A DNA stretch of 64,000 nucleotides from Cheiracanthium punctorium (lineage: Eukaryota; Arthropoda; Arachnida; Araneae; Cheiracanthiidae): contig JAWZYV010016535.1 in assembly GCA_038373885.1 (NCBI GenBank), positions 868,001 through 932,000 on the forward strand, in the 5' to 3' direction. Positions 53,601-58,801 of this stretch are shown here, in pieces. Position 1 is the first letter of the stretch. Each line of letters begins with the position of its first letter. The translations under genes and the position numbers were made by a program. The notes under the pieces were generated by a model. The model saw only the letters and a program-made list of their open reading frames with translations, was not told the DNA's origin and ran no database searches.

Positions 53601-55234
53601 AATTTTGTATATTGTATTATCCCTCTGTATTTTTATATCTTGATTCTGATAAGTAACATGGGATCTTTATTGTTTTTTTCTTTTTTACTGGGTGGGGTGA
53701 AGGGAAATAGAATAAATTTCCTAATATGACCCAAAATCCGCAAAATTCTAAAAACTGCACAAGGTCTGGAACAAAGCTATGCAGATTTTTGGTCTTCTAC
53801 TGTACTATAATTTCATAATTTTGTATATTGTATTATCCCTCTGTATTTTTATATCATGGTTCTGATTATAAGTAGCATGTGATCTTTATTGTTTCTTTTT
53901 TTTCTGGGTGGGGTGGAGGGAAATAGAATAAATTTCCTAATATGACCCAAAATCCGCAAAATTCTAAAATCTGCACAAGGTCTGGAACCAAGCTGTGCGG
54001 ATTTTGGGTCTACTACTGTATCTCCCAAATATATGGGTACAAATCCCCATTATAAAAGTAAAATATATTCTAAGATATCAGACAAAGAGAAGTGCCTGGC
54101 AATATATAAGGGCTTCTGGTTTTCTAAAAAAATGCTGAAGTTGTAAATGGCAGGTAATAGTGGTAACAGTTGTAAATAGCAATTGAGGTTGGTTTACTAC
54201 AGTCCTCACAGAAAAGGATGGAAATTACTTAATCTGGAAAACCTATTACAATCTTGAAATGCAAAATGTATGCTGTGAACACTGTATATTGCTCGGTGGT
54301 TGTGAAATGGGTTCAATAATGAATTCAGCAATTCTTCTATGTACACACTAAAATGTTGATGGGGGAGGGACAGTGAACAACAACATGAATAAAGGACATT
54401 GCTGATAAGCCACGTCTTGCCATAACTGCAGGGTGTAAAGCGACATGCCAAATTTTACAGCTTTTTAATGACCAGTTGGGATCTACCAACAGAAGATTAA
54501 TGTATTAAACCTCAACCCCCCGCCCCTCCCACACATTGGAGAGAGCAACGAAAGATTAATTTCCCTGTCTCAGTGTCCTGTTGTCCATTGAAATACACAC
54601 AAGACATGTTGTTGATATGATCGGTATAGGGGGGCCTGACAGAACTGTGAGGACTTGAGTTTTCTCTCGACAGGCCTGGCATCAGACAACAGATTTACTT
54701 AGTTGTGATATACCATATCTAGTTATATGTTTGGAGAAACAGTATTGAGAAATCAATGCATCATTCTAATGGAAAATGGAGCCCCCCACCCCCCTCTCAG
54801 ATGGCTTTTCTGCATCTGAACCTGCATGTACAGTAAAATGCAATAAAATTGATGAATTGCTGTATTTGCGTTAATTTTTTTTAAAAGTTCCCAATGAGGT
54901 GCTACAAAACATGGTAGGTCTTTAAAAGGCAAAGCAACAAAATCAGAAAATAAAAGCTTTAAAAAAAATAATAAATAAACTTACTAATAATAGAAAATAA
55001 TGTCACAAAGAAATAGAATATTGGTGCCCAAATAACTCTAAGAGATGGAACTTTTCTAACTTTTGTTTGCAAAGTATCTCTACTCCTCATTCGAGGTGCC
55101 ATTAAAGGTTTATTTATCCCATTTTCTTCAAGCGGTATAGATTTGCCTCCACGGGTAAATACTTCATCATCACTTAAGTCATCTTCATCATCTAGCCCCT
55201 TTAAATCCAAATGTTCTTTGTATGAAGACATCAT
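2067..55234 (-). CDS. FAM234/ITFG-like membrane protein, 14 coding exons (whole gene model)
   Basis: Joined exons give about 909 residues with no internal stop, and every intron phase agrees (1,1,0,1,1,0,2,0,1,1,1,1,1). Residues 1-66 are acidic and hydrophilic, and 67-97 form one hydrophobic membrane segment, which suggests a type II protein. From about 124 the ectodomain carries FG-GAP/EF-like Asp loops: DVNSDGVDD (143-151), DLNGDGIKD (213-221), DIDFDGVPD (265-273), DITGDGVLD (382-390), and a TPGVGYFNNDSIPD block (424-437). This layout is that of the FAM234A/FAM234B (ITFG3) family, whose molecular role is poorly known. Human members are shorter (roughly 550-620 residues); the extra length here is the C-terminal part after about residue 560. 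Introns reach about 10 kb because of transposons. A strong splice acceptor at 55246-55247 just before the ATG implies an upstream non-coding 5' exon that I cannot locate. Family assignment is from recognition of motifs, not a search. Confidence 0.85.
2804..2862 (-). repeat. tRNA-like SINE head fragment
   Basis: On the minus strand TTGGCTGATGAAC resembles an A box and GGTTCGATTCC is a good pol III B box, 40 bases apart. There is no acceptor stem, so this is a tRNA-derived SINE remnant, not a tRNA. Confidence 0.45.
2884..3964. repeat. 1.08-kb direct repeat, copy 1
   Basis: Nearly identical to 5928-7007. By eye I count only about five small differences: a G to A, one G in a G-run, a C to T, and changes around AGGCTTTCATATG. 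The shared block starts AAATGAATTTTAAT and ends CAACGTGACA. Confidence 0.9.
3965..5927. other. Spacer between the direct repeats
   Basis: Very AT-rich with A-runs. The only notable frame is a Lys-rich 90-codon stretch at 5582-5854 on the plus strand, which has no recognisable motif and no start context. I see no retrotransposon enzymes. Confidence 0.5.
5928..7007. repeat. 1.08-kb direct repeat, copy 2
   Basis: Same orientation as copy 1, separated from it by 1963 bases. The arrangement looks like an LTR pair, and the ends can be read as TG...CA. However I find no primer site, no purine tract, no target duplication and no gag-pol frame, so a segmental duplication is equally possible. Confidence 0.9.
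7566..7724 (-). CDS. Exon 13: IDIVYATFWFYP segment
   Basis: Codes Gly761 (split) to Thr813. The acceptor is preceded by a strong pyrimidine tract (CTTCTTCCCAAG). The encoded IDIVYATFWFYPSDIQELLP looks like a conserved hydrophobic strand followed by a turn. Two donors keep phase 1: ACAA|GTAATG after 7566 (chosen) and CGAA|GTATAC after 7527, which would add 13 residues (NAIPGYLILNLRS). Reading on without splicing reaches a stop at 7490. Confidence 0.72.
7890..8400. other. Intron stretch with no recognised element
   Basis: A slightly GC-richer block (about 7950-8260) without open frame or paired ends. It may be an old repeat that I cannot classify. Confidence 0.4.
8417..8500. repeat. (AC)n-(AT)n compound microsatellite
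   Basis: AC repeats from 8417 to 8450 pass directly into about 25 AT units to 8500. Open frames here on both strands are artefacts of the repeat. Confidence 0.95.
8966..9034 (-). CDS. Exon 12: short Gly/His-rich exon
   Basis: This is a 69-base exon coding residues 738-760 with split codons, phase 1 in and out. It has a clean acceptor (CTACTTGCAG) and donor (CTG|GTATGA). It encodes RNKRHVGPHDGGGIQRVIST. No stop occurs in frame, and the join to exon 13 makes STGTIAPSL. I do not recognise the motif with certainty. Support comes from splice sites, phase and the flanking exons. Confidence 0.7.
10288..10821 (-). CDS. Exon 11: Tyr/Asp-rich linker with basic cleavage-like cluster
   Basis: Codes Asp560 (split) to Pro737. 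The acceptor is TTTTTCAG. The first part is rich in Tyr, Asp, Asn and Gln with little predicted fold. From residue 686 it becomes strongly basic (KKPRSKK, then RRKKRARR at 717-724), which matches the R-x-K/R-R consensus of furin-type convertases. If the ectodomain is extracellular it could be cut here. The reading frame stays open to a TAG at 10250, but ending there leaves exons 12-14 unexplained. A CAG|GTTTTT donor at 10287-10286 gives the right phase. That donor is weak, so the 3' limit is the least certain boundary of the model. Confidence 0.78.
10893..11519. mobile_element. TA-flanked pogo-like MITE
   Basis: Ends CAGCGTAACCTCG and CGAGGCTG are inverted and each is flanked by TA. Internal blocks pair as well (CCTCTAAAATCCGTA against CTCTAAAATCCAGAAATTTC). 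There is no coding capacity. It sits between exons 10 and 11. Confidence 0.75.
11676..11801 (-). CDS. Exon 10: end of the conserved FAM234-like part
   Basis: Codes residues 519-559 with split codons at both ends (phase 1 in and out). It reads through GTSVHDQSRADFCKLRF and a KLYTRMYALISQS segment. I see no Asp loop here. The acceptor is TTATTTAG and the donor CAG|GTAAAC. The 10893-11519 MITE lies in the intron between this exon and exon 11. Confidence 0.87.
11992..12178 (-). CDS. Exon 9: last propeller blades
   Basis: Codes residues 456-517 plus one base. It contains ILDGRNGKPLLQ and then a PLVISVTGKGNDIFLYW segment, which corresponds to the hydrophobic strand ending in FLFW of the family. 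A Cys-His pair (SDCHGS) follows. The acceptor is TTCCATAG and the donor G|GTATTT. Confidence 0.9.
13363..13707. repeat. 173-bp tandem repeat, two copies
   Basis: Units start ATGAATTTCGGCCCAT at 13363 and 13536 and share GGGGAGGTGCACAACTAGAT. A third, more diverged copy lies upstream at about 12950-13085 (GAGATGCACAACTAGATG). Confidence 0.85.
14066..14135 (-). pseudogene. tRNA-like sequence (copy 1)
   Basis: The minus strand folds as a cloverleaf: CCCAGAG/CTCTGG acceptor, D arm GCTC-AGTGGTA-GAGC, and T arm CTGGG-TTCGATT-CCCAG, with good A and B boxes. Length is 70. The anticodon arm (CCCGC-GCGTTAT-GCGGC) lacks the invariant U33 and has a mismatched stem, and the first acceptor pair is C-A. 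I read it as a tRNA-derived unit, not a working tRNA. Confidence 0.6.
14357..14426 (-). pseudogene. tRNA-like sequence (copy 2)
   Basis: Identical by eye to the copy 291 bases upstream, with the same missing U33. A third partial copy (14648-14698) has lost the 5' half. Confidence 0.6.
14798..15505. mobile_element. pogo/Tigger-like deletion derivative inside the hAT
   Basis: Ends CAGTAGAACCTCGATTATCC and its inverse GGATAATCGAGGTTCTACAG... are flanked by TA on both sides, as in pogo-group Tc1/mariner elements. It is 708 bases long. It interrupts the hAT, so it is the younger of the two. Confidence 0.85.
15109..15318 (+). pseudogene. Tigger-like transposase C-terminal remnant
   Basis: A 69-codon frame ending in EWLNCDVEDAGFQLLNDEEL resembles the C-terminal end of Tigger/jerky-type DDE transposases (W...D...DAGF..L.DEE). 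The DNA-binding and catalytic parts are absent, which fits an internal deletion between intact ends. Confidence 0.6.
15725..17441. other. Intron between exons 8 and 9, outside the hAT
   Basis: Mostly AT-rich sequence. A minus-oriented copy of the SINE family at 26149 lies at about 16219-16390. Nothing else was recognised. Confidence 0.5.
16219..16390 (-). mobile_element. SINE copy, 5'-truncated
   Basis: Reverse-complement of the 3' half of the 26149-26387 SINE: shared blocks include GGGGTCCTAACC, GAAGGGTGG and CGGTTAGGTC. It begins with a TTG repeat that corresponds to the CAA-rich SINE tail. Confidence 0.65.
17442..17538 (-). CDS. Exon 8: TPGVGYF blade
   Basis: Codes Ser423 (split) to residue 455. 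The block TPGVGYFNNDSIPDFIINYQ is the clearest family signature in the window. FAM234 proteins have a TPGYF-x-D-x-x-x-DF motif at the equivalent place (family knowledge). The acceptor is ATTTACAG and the donor a perfect GTAAGT. Confidence 0.93.
17650..20562. mobile_element. Unclassified DNA transposon with about 350-bp inverted ends
   Basis: Left arm about 17650-18001 is the inverse of about 20198-20562, with shared blocks such as GGTCTCAAAAGTTGTA and AAAATCGACCAAAAAAATTC. Each arm also contains two related sub-repeats of about 165 bases. The interior has minus-strand protein remnants. The family is not identified. Confidence 0.8.
18321..19305 (-). pseudogene. Transposase-like remnants of the 17650 element
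   Basis: Three minus-strand frames, read 19305-19123, 18994-18794 and 18545-18321, look like pieces of one protein. The first two are Arg/Lys/Glu-rich and helical (KEVLQRSSNIQCMYPTLV; QNVMKEKCERLKKTL). The third has CHKEHISLIMEPGSTYFDHV, then a degraded IDLGTLTCIGGGGESPNSGK. That resembles an I-G-C-D-G-x-x-x-N-T-G motif seen in some arthropod and cnidarian transposase-like proteins; the Asp is lost here. I cannot name the superfamily. The pieces are separated by stops, so the gene is dead. Confidence 0.5.
20527..20641. repeat. Two poly-T runs
   Basis: Runs of more than 20 T near 20527-20552 and 20617-20641, at the right end of the transposon. Confidence 0.9.
20833..20866. repeat. Perfect 32-bp palindrome
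   Basis: TCTTCTAATTCATTAA followed directly by its inverse, without loop. Confidence 0.85.
21248..21777. mobile_element. Foldback element with about 160-bp arms
   Basis: Left arm 21248-21408 and right arm 21618-21777 are near-perfect inverses (for example GAGTCGGTGCCAAACAACC against GGTTGTTTGGCACCGACTC). The loop is about 210 bases and has no open frame. Confidence 0.88.
21790..23620. other. Intron stretch with no recognised element
   Basis: Contains CpG-bearing sequence at 22000-22640 and a short AT microsatellite near 23029. Short open frames have no motifs. I see no paired ends. Confidence 0.45.
23628..23809 (-). CDS. Exon 7: blade with fourth Asp loop
   Basis: Codes residues 363-422 plus two bases (phase 2). 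It contains MTPPVLVDITGDGVLDIVMAM, an FG-GAP-type Asp loop, and then IAFDGLNFAKLWEYN, the matching blade strand ending in Trp. The acceptor is TTCCAG and the donor ATAG|GTATTA. The intron before it is about 9.7 kb and holds the largest nested transposon stack. Confidence 0.92.
26149..26387 (+). mobile_element. tRNA-derived SINE with 14-bp target duplication
   Basis: CATGCTGGTACCAC flanks it on both sides (26135-26148 and 26388-26401). The head has A-box-like GGCACAGTGGTAAT and B-box-like GGGTTCGGGTCTC. The tail is CAAA-rich. It is inserted in the mariner-like transposase. Confidence 0.93.
26489..27267. mobile_element. hAT-like non-autonomous insertion with CCAGGAG repeats
   Basis: Approximate limits. 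Ends CAGGGTTCCCACAC and GTGTATGAAACCTG are imperfect inverses, and GGTCCA flanks both sides. CCAGGAG or CCAGGA recurs at least seven times near the ends. It splits the transposase reading frame, and the duplicated GGTCCA encodes the same GP in both halves. Confidence 0.65.
28641..28710. repeat. (TA)n microsatellite
   Basis: About 35 uninterrupted TA units. Confidence 0.95.
28853..28951. repeat. Perfect 47-bp inverted repeat with 5-base loop
   Basis: Arms 28853-28899 and 28905-28951 match base for base around GAAAA. The structure lies in an insertion-like block flanked by TACCAGGAACAT at 28843-28854 and 28986-28997. Confidence 0.93.
29739..30135. other. Stretch between the GTGAC element and the pogo pseudogene
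   Basis: No recognised element. It may be the 5' part of the pogo-like copy, but I cannot find its terminal repeat. Confidence 0.4.
30136..31103 (+). pseudogene. pogo-like (CENP-B/Tigger-type) transposase pseudogene
   Basis: Starts in RKRVSYTSEFKFKVINKAEE, the psq-type helix-turn-helix of pogo transposases. ELENKLHSWITDQRQNGAPI (30326 onward) is the CENP-B-type helix-turn-helix region, read in a second frame. DDE_1-like pieces follow: INSFTAVLACAADRTKLPPM, GWMNEEVMKEWLNTVWRR, then FIMDSTKAHLKGSIKDQY (second Asp, 30950 region) and IIPGGLTKILQLLDVGV (third acidic region). At least three frame changes and several stops break it. Homology ends near 31100, where the sequence changes to unrelated DNA. 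Autonomous activity is excluded. Confidence 0.8.
31681..32112 (+). mobile_element. tRNA-derived SINE, full length, 14-bp target duplication
   Basis: GAGGTCACAGGTTG is duplicated exactly at 31667-31680 and 32113-32126. The head reads GGGCTGCGGTAGCTCAGTTG (A box) and GAGTTCGATCC (B box), a clear tRNA ancestry. The family differs from the 26149 SINE. Confidence 0.93.
32307..33004. mobile_element. CAGTAGA pogo-like MITE, copy A
   Basis: Ends CAGTAGAAGACCCAAAATCC and GGATTTTGGGTCTTCTACTG with TA on both sides. Related copies are at 53121 and 58108. It contains a 33-base poly-T run at 32595-32627. Confidence 0.9.
33479..33576 (-). CDS. Exon 6: FGTGGET blade segment
   Basis: Codes residues 331-362 and leaves phase 0. 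It contains IVLFGTGGETHGGSLWYI, a strand-Gly-turn-Trp segment like the blades of FAM234 and PQQ-like propellers. The acceptor is TTACTAG and the donor ATG|GTAATG. A Helitron begins 49 bases downstream of the exon on the plus coordinate scale, inside the preceding intron. Confidence 0.9.
33625..34655 (+). mobile_element. Non-autonomous Helitron
   Basis: Begins TCCTTATAAATAAAAATT after A and ends CTAG before T, the Helitron A^T insertion rule. Ten bases before the end is a GC-rich hairpin CCCTGCTTGCAAGCGGGG (about 34627-34644). The 5' region has TGTTTGTCAGTTTGTTTG. No Rep-helicase frame. There are no terminal inverted repeats. Confidence 0.82.
34660..36655. other. AT-rich intron stretch with a short tandem repeat
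   Basis: Contains a 37-bp tandem repeat (units from 34801, 34838 and 34875, GGACGCATTTTTGAGCA) and short TA runs. No gene-like frame or paired ends otherwise. Confidence 0.5.
36660..36852 (+). mobile_element. SINE fragment with CAAA tail
   Basis: An AGTTCGGGCCC block like a B box, followed by a 150-base body and AACAAACAAACAAACAAA at the end. The head is missing. Confidence 0.5.
37454..38391. mobile_element. pogo-like MITE nested in the hAT
   Basis: Left CAATTGAATCTCCCTATAAC and right GTTATAGGGAGATTCTACTG are near-perfect inverses. TA follows the right end. Extra TTATAGGGAGA motifs lie inside both ends. Confidence 0.72.
38588..39380. mobile_element. Possible Charlie-like hAT fragment
   Basis: CAGGAATGTCCAACCTTTT at the left and GTTTGAGAACCACTGCTC at the right resemble degraded hAT ends. 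The target duplication is not convincing. A poly-A run is at 39305. Confidence 0.35.
40452..40625. mobile_element. SINE-like copy (shared with 55744)
   Basis: Shares an order of blocks with 55744-55925: ACTTTTTAAGGG, TAATGCAT, CTGGAGAA, CCCAAAACTC, AGACCG, GACAGCC. Diverged, no clear ends. Confidence 0.6.
41869..41997 (-). CDS. Exon 5: propeller blade
   Basis: Codes residues 288-329 with split codons at both ends (phase 1 in and out). It contains LMVVSGKTGRVLRWMQVPD, again the V-S-G-x-T-G-x-x-x-x-W blade pattern, followed by a YYSPQVL segment. The acceptor is TCTTTAG and the donor G|GTATAT. Confidence 0.9.
42281..42452 (-). CDS. Exon 4: blade with third Asp loop
   Basis: Codes residues 230-286 plus one base. 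It opens with GFNAISGKDGTLLWEF, the same blade pattern as exon 3 (A-x-S-G-K-D-G-x-x-x-W), followed by the Asp loop DIDFDGVPD and LLVIHGGD. The acceptor is ATTTATAG and the donor is G|GTATGC. Confidence 0.92.
43049..43339. mobile_element. 291-bp hAT MITE
   Basis: Ends CAGGGGTTCCCAAACT and AGTTTGGGAACCCCTG are inverses. The flanks CCCTATAG and TCCTATAG match at 7 of 8 positions. No coding. Confidence 0.88.
44436..46235 (+). pseudogene. P-element/THAP9-like transposase, broken
   Basis: The N-terminus is a THAP zinc finger (M-x3-C-C-V-P-G-C ... W ... C-x2-H: CCVPGC at 44448 on, VLCIKH at about 44590). One missing T after the C-x2-H shifts the frame. The continuation is in the second frame (EERFIVREREDRVKRN, then ITPTPEAYPTVFENLPAYF, ending WIHVTRG near 44925). 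A third piece (44972-45121) has VSFKISSNFNVEIFCDNS. From about 45177 the C-terminal half resumes: TFSEWLNQWGKWYAL, then LGQFQTDSLEARFGQYRQMS (45423-45482), a hallmark of P-type transposases. The last part, 45731-46232, reads AGYAAHKISQKIKCSECLFV and RGQLKCPQELL. The central catalytic region between about 45160 and 45170 appears deleted. Frameshifts and that gap make it non-functional. Confidence 0.85.
46240..47560. other. 3' non-coding part of the P-like element
   Basis: AT-rich, with no frame of note. It contains poly-A-signal-like AATAAA sites that could have ended the transposase mRNA. Confidence 0.45.
47817..48020. mobile_element. Possible short MITE remnant
   Basis: CAGGGCCTTATTATCGCATG at the left and GGCTACGCCCCTG at the right look like two different hAT-type ends around G/C runs. 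Similar lone ends occur at 37937 and 31365. Confidence 0.3.
49631..49842 (-). CDS. Exon 3: beta-propeller repeat with second Asp loop
   Basis: Codes the end of Gly159 and residues 160-229, leaving phase 0. The acceptor is TTATAG and the donor GTAAGT. It contains GLLALDGITGKEIWR, a propeller-blade motif (L-A-L-D-G-x-T-G-x-x-x-W) found in FG-GAP and PQQ-like blades, then the Asp loop DLNGDGIKD and a GGGRMA turn. Cys170, Cys181, Cys210 and Cys222 could form disulfides in an extracellular domain; that is inference. Confidence 0.92.
49910..49957. repeat. Near-perfect hairpin
   Basis: AAATAAGAAAAAGAAAAGTAC, loop AGCTA, then its inverse with one extra T. Confidence 0.85.
50190..50600. other. GC-richer, CpG-containing island in intron 2
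   Basis: Clearly richer in G+C and CpG than its surroundings. An 85-codon plus-strand frame spans it (50263-50520) without recognisable motif. Further on, ATGAAAGTGTGGATCGTCGC is followed by CCTG|GTGAGT (about 50948-50980), a splice-donor-like junction on the plus strand. It could be a repeat's internal promoter or an antisense start. I cannot decide. Confidence 0.4.
51729..51953 (-). CDS. Exon 2: rest of membrane segment, first Asp loop
   Basis: Codes residues 84-158 plus one base. The acceptor is TTTGCAG and the donor is CAG|GTAATT. Joining it to exon 1 restores Ser84 and extends the hydrophobic run (IIFLIVFLINIF), which is why a single membrane helix is read across the junction. The first FG-GAP-like motif DVNSDGVDD lies at 143-151, followed by IIIGFGTG, the typical beta strand after the loop. 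Confidence 0.9.
52146..52490. mobile_element. Lone terminal repeat related to the 43609 element
   Basis: Matches 48671-49034 in order (ACCCCTATTTTGCAGC, AGTGCTCTAACT, GATTTTGGTC, AAATAGCC-TTGG, TGTTAGCACTG) and ends CACCTGG|TA. The other end is absent. Confidence 0.8.
52680..52838. mobile_element. 159-bp TA-flanked MITE
   Basis: Ends CAATGGAACCTG and CAGGTTCCACTG are inverses. TA precedes the left end; the right flank is AA. Confidence 0.7.
53121..54018. mobile_element. CAGTAGA MITE, copy B, with duplicated 3' end
   Basis: Same family as 32307-33004 in the opposite orientation. A complete right end occurs at 53802, and the last about 215 bases are then repeated to a second right end at 54018 (ATAATTTCATAATTTTGTAT at about 53591 and 53808). 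Confidence 0.88.
54020..54950. other. Intron 1 stretch with no recognised element
   Basis: Non-coding, mixed composition. Short frames have no motif. Confidence 0.45.
54985..55234 (-). CDS. Exon 1: acidic N-terminus and start of membrane segment
   Basis: Codes residues 1-83 plus one base. It opens with two consecutive Met codons. An acidic run (DDEDDLSDDE) follows, then a basic patch, then the hydrophobic stretch beginning at VIWAPIFYFF. The donor reads GTAAGT at 54984-54979, a perfect consensus. Before the ATG the minus strand has a pyrimidine-rich tract ending in TTAG at about 55246, so this exon probably starts at 55245 with 11 bases of 5' UTR and follows a non-coding first exon upstream. 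Confidence 0.88.
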
Positions 55235-55743
55235 TTATCAGCTAACTAAGACAAGAGAAAAATGACACTCAATGACAATGATTAACAATAAAAATATAAG
55301 CAGGATAATTATCATCATATATGTTTAATACAAAGTAAAGAGTAAAGTGCATATCTAAAATTTTTAATTTTTCAGATTAATATGCAGGCTATAATAAAAA
55401 AATACATATAACTTTATTAAATTTAATAATAATAGCAAAGACCTTTTTTATCGTGCACCCCTTAAATGTACAGTATAAAGGGAAAACTGAAACAAAGAGA
55501 GGTTTTGGGTTTTAACTGCCATATAGGTAGGTATCATTTTACTAGGGAAAAGGGATTTTATAATTGTAAATAGCATTTTTTTGTATTGAGGCACATAGGG
55601 GTCATCTTCATATTAAAAGAGAATGAAAGTTTTGAAAGTTCAAAGATGATGTTGAAACCAGCATGTCAACCAGACAAATACAAATTTCCAACAAAAGATG
55701 TAAAATGTACAGTAAATTGTGCAATTGTGTTGTAAAGGCAAAC

Positions 55744-55925
55744 CTAGACGAAGGGTGGAGTGCCTTGGATAGAGTACTTTTTAAGGGTTTTAATGCATTT
55801 TCACATTACATGTGGAGAACACTGCCCAAAACTCCAGACCGTTAGACTGACAGCCGTGTGGAAGGCCAGAACTCTGGATCTTCAAACTTCAGATGCCTAC
55901 CACGTTCAGTGCCTTATCCACTTGG
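55744..55925. mobile_element. SINE-like copy
   Basis: Same block order as 40452-40625. The end reads TTATCCACTTGGCCATGGTAG, a tRNA-like remnant on the minus strand (CTACCATGGCCAAGTGGATAAGGC), which supports a tRNA origin. Confidence 0.65.
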
Positions 55926-56073
55926 CCATGGTAGAGACCAAAGCCAGGGGTCAATCCAGGAATTTTTCCAGGATCCCATTTTTGTGAATTTGCATACCAA
56001 TTCTTAATAAAAGTCACTTTCTTTGTTAAAATAGTTGATAAAACAGGTTAAAAAGAAGGATAAAATGCCAATG

Positions 56074-56209
56074 AAGGGTTGTTTTAATCGACTTTATTTT
56101 TGCAAAGGGGCCATTTAAACTGATTGCATTTTGTGAAGGGGCCGTTTTAATCAGTTGTAATTTTGTGAAGGGGCTGTTTTAATCGATTGTAATTTTGTGA
56201 AGGGGCAGC
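56074..56209. repeat. 31/32-bp tandem repeat, about 4.3 copies
   Basis: Units begin AAGGG at 56074, 56105, 56136, 56168 and 56200 (consensus AAGGGGCCGTTTTAATCGAT). The same motif recurs, scattered, at about 41505-41620. Confidence 0.85.
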
Positions 56210-56214
56210 AAAAT

Positions 56215-57370
56215 GGAGCTAATTTTCATCTTACCCTGCCAAAGCACAGTCAAAGGATCATTGAATGTTTAAGAGAAATTTTAAACTCTAAACAATGGCT
56301 TGCTTTTAAAATATTGAATGTATTTCATTAAACTTTATTTCAACACAAACAGGATATCACTAAACTATAATTTTCAAATTCCTTGATATTCCATATCATT
56401 CCAGGTCAGAATCCATCAGACTAATTTTTGAAAATTCTGCAATATTTATACTATTTTGAGTTAACTTTTCAAATAAAATAAAAACTAAGCAGAATTAGAA
56501 TAACCTAGCAATTTGATTAATTAGGAAGAAAAAATGAAATATATTTGGATTAAAAAATCCTAACTCCCTCAACTGTTTTTCTTAAACATAGAACATTAAT
56601 AGGGTTGTCCAGGGACTGGTTCAGAAAATTCTTGACTATAGGCACAACTCAGGATGAGGGCCCCTAACACTGATGTAGGCAGCATGAAATTTCCAAAAGT
56701 AAATTATATGTCTGACTGCACCCGGCTGTTGAAAGTTTCCACTTTTTTTTAATCCAAAATGGAGGGCATCTATTATTCTTTATGATGAATTTAACAAATT
56801 CGAGCTGTACATAAAATACCTAAGAACTTACAACTTTTTTCAGCCCATTGTCATAAATGACATCCAGTCATTGATCAGATTGAAGACTTGCTTAAAAAAA
56901 TGTTTGAAAAAAATTGAAAGGGTCATAAAAATCTGTTGTTAAAAAACATAAAATTAGAAAAAATGGAATTAGGATGTTTTTTTTTTTTGTGTGTGTGTGT
57001 GTGGGGGGGGGGGGGGAGTTTTACAGAGTAATTCAATAATGCTAATGCTAGTGGAAATCATTAAAAACCTATAATGACTCACGCATGAATTTTATAAACA
57101 GACATAGAGTTGACCATACATTATCGTATTTACCCGCATATAAGTCGAGAAATTTTAGACAAAAAAAAAAAAAAAAAGGCTTTAAAGTTGGGGGGGTCGA
57201 TTTACACGAGGGTCCTTAATATTTAATTATTATTATTTTTTTAATCAGAAGTCAAAAATGTCCTTTTATAAGACAAATGTTCTCTTCCGCATTCCATAAC
57301 ACAATGACGTCTTTTCATGTTAATTTTCATACCAGTAAGAATGTAGCGATACAAAGATTGAAAACGTGTA
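56215..57370. other. Upstream flank of the gene, no gene seen
   Basis: Contains a T/G-rich run near 56980-57016 and a poly-A run near 57160. No promoter could be identified with confidence. Confidence 0.4.
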
Positions 57371-58107
57371 TCATGTTGTTGGGTCATTCCATTTCAAATC
57401 AACCAGTAAATTCCAAAAATGTCACCCACCGTCTCGGATTTCTTTGAAAATTTTTATAAATGTAGCCATTAGTGTTCTAACTAACAATATAAAATTTTAC
57501 TTCAATATCTCTAATACTTTTTAAGATAAAAATTATTAAAATAATGGGAAAGTGGCCATAAATGGCGTTTTTGCATACACTTATTTTAATGGTGCTTTTT
57601 CAGATAAAAAATCATAACTTTCTTTATTTTCAATATATTAAATTGAAATTTATACCAAAATGGTCACAAAGGTTTGGAGATTATAGAAAAAATTAATTTG
57701 ATAGTGCTGTTTAAAACTGGAATCCCCTAAAAATTCATAAACTTTGTTTTTTTTTCAAAAAAATTCATAAAAACAATAATTTTGCAAAAGCTGTTTCTGA
57801 AAAAGGCACAGCTCTTAACAAAGCAAACTATTTTTTTACTTACATGTAAATGCATAAAGTAAGATAATTTAAAATAAAAATGGTGGTATTTTGAGTCCTA
57901 ATAGGTTAATTTAATTAAAAACCAAATATTTTGATGATTTTTCTTAAAATGTTATGCTGCATGCAAATGTTATTATAAAATAATTATTTATTTATTTAAT
58001 TTTAAAAAGAACTTATTTTATTTAAAAGTTAATAATGAGTTAGTTATTTTACTTAAAATTTAAATTATTTTGAAATAAAAAAAAATTTAAACAAAATCGG
58101 AAATATA

Positions 58108-58801
58108 CAGTAGAGAGCCAGAAATCCGCACAGCTTGGGACCAAGGCTTGTGCGGATTTTAGGATTTTGCAGATTTCAGGCCATAAAAGATAAATCATTA
58201 TATTTCTGATTTAAGAAAAAAAAATACAATTACGATGAAATAAAAACACAGTCAAACGTATTTCACTTAATTTTCACTTTAAATACAAAAGCATAGGAGA
58301 AAAAGGAAATTACATGAAGACTCGCAAAGCTAATGGTTTCAAAATTTCCTTTCTCTAATTTTGAAAACATATTCTATGGTGATTTGTTTTAAAATATTTT
58401 TTTCTACTTTCAGTTTCTTTCTTTTATTTATTTAATTTTGTAAATTGTATAACTGTTTGTATATGCAGTTTAAACAATAACTGTTTAAACTGCATATTTT
58501 CATTAGAATATTTAAACAGAATTATCATTAATTCTTGTTTTGTTACAGAACTTAGCTGTTATAAAAATTTAAGGTATTCTTCTCTTAACTTTAAATTTTA
58601 TCAAATGGATTTTTTTATTATTATTATTATTACCCAAGTTTTTATCATCATCATCAGAATCATATTTATCTGGATTCAAGAAACTTTTCAACAATTTCAT
58701 CATTGGCGGAATACTGCGAATTTCAGTATTTACATCAGAGAAGGTGTGCGGATTTCGGACATTTGCGGATTTTAGGTCGGCGGATTTCTGGCCTTCAACT
58801 G
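58108..58801. mobile_element. CAGTAGA MITE, copy C
   Basis: Ends CAGTAGAGAGCCAGAAATCC and GGATTTCTGGCCTTCAACTG, flanked by TA. Diverged from copies A and B. Nested in the 57381 element. Confidence 0.88.
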
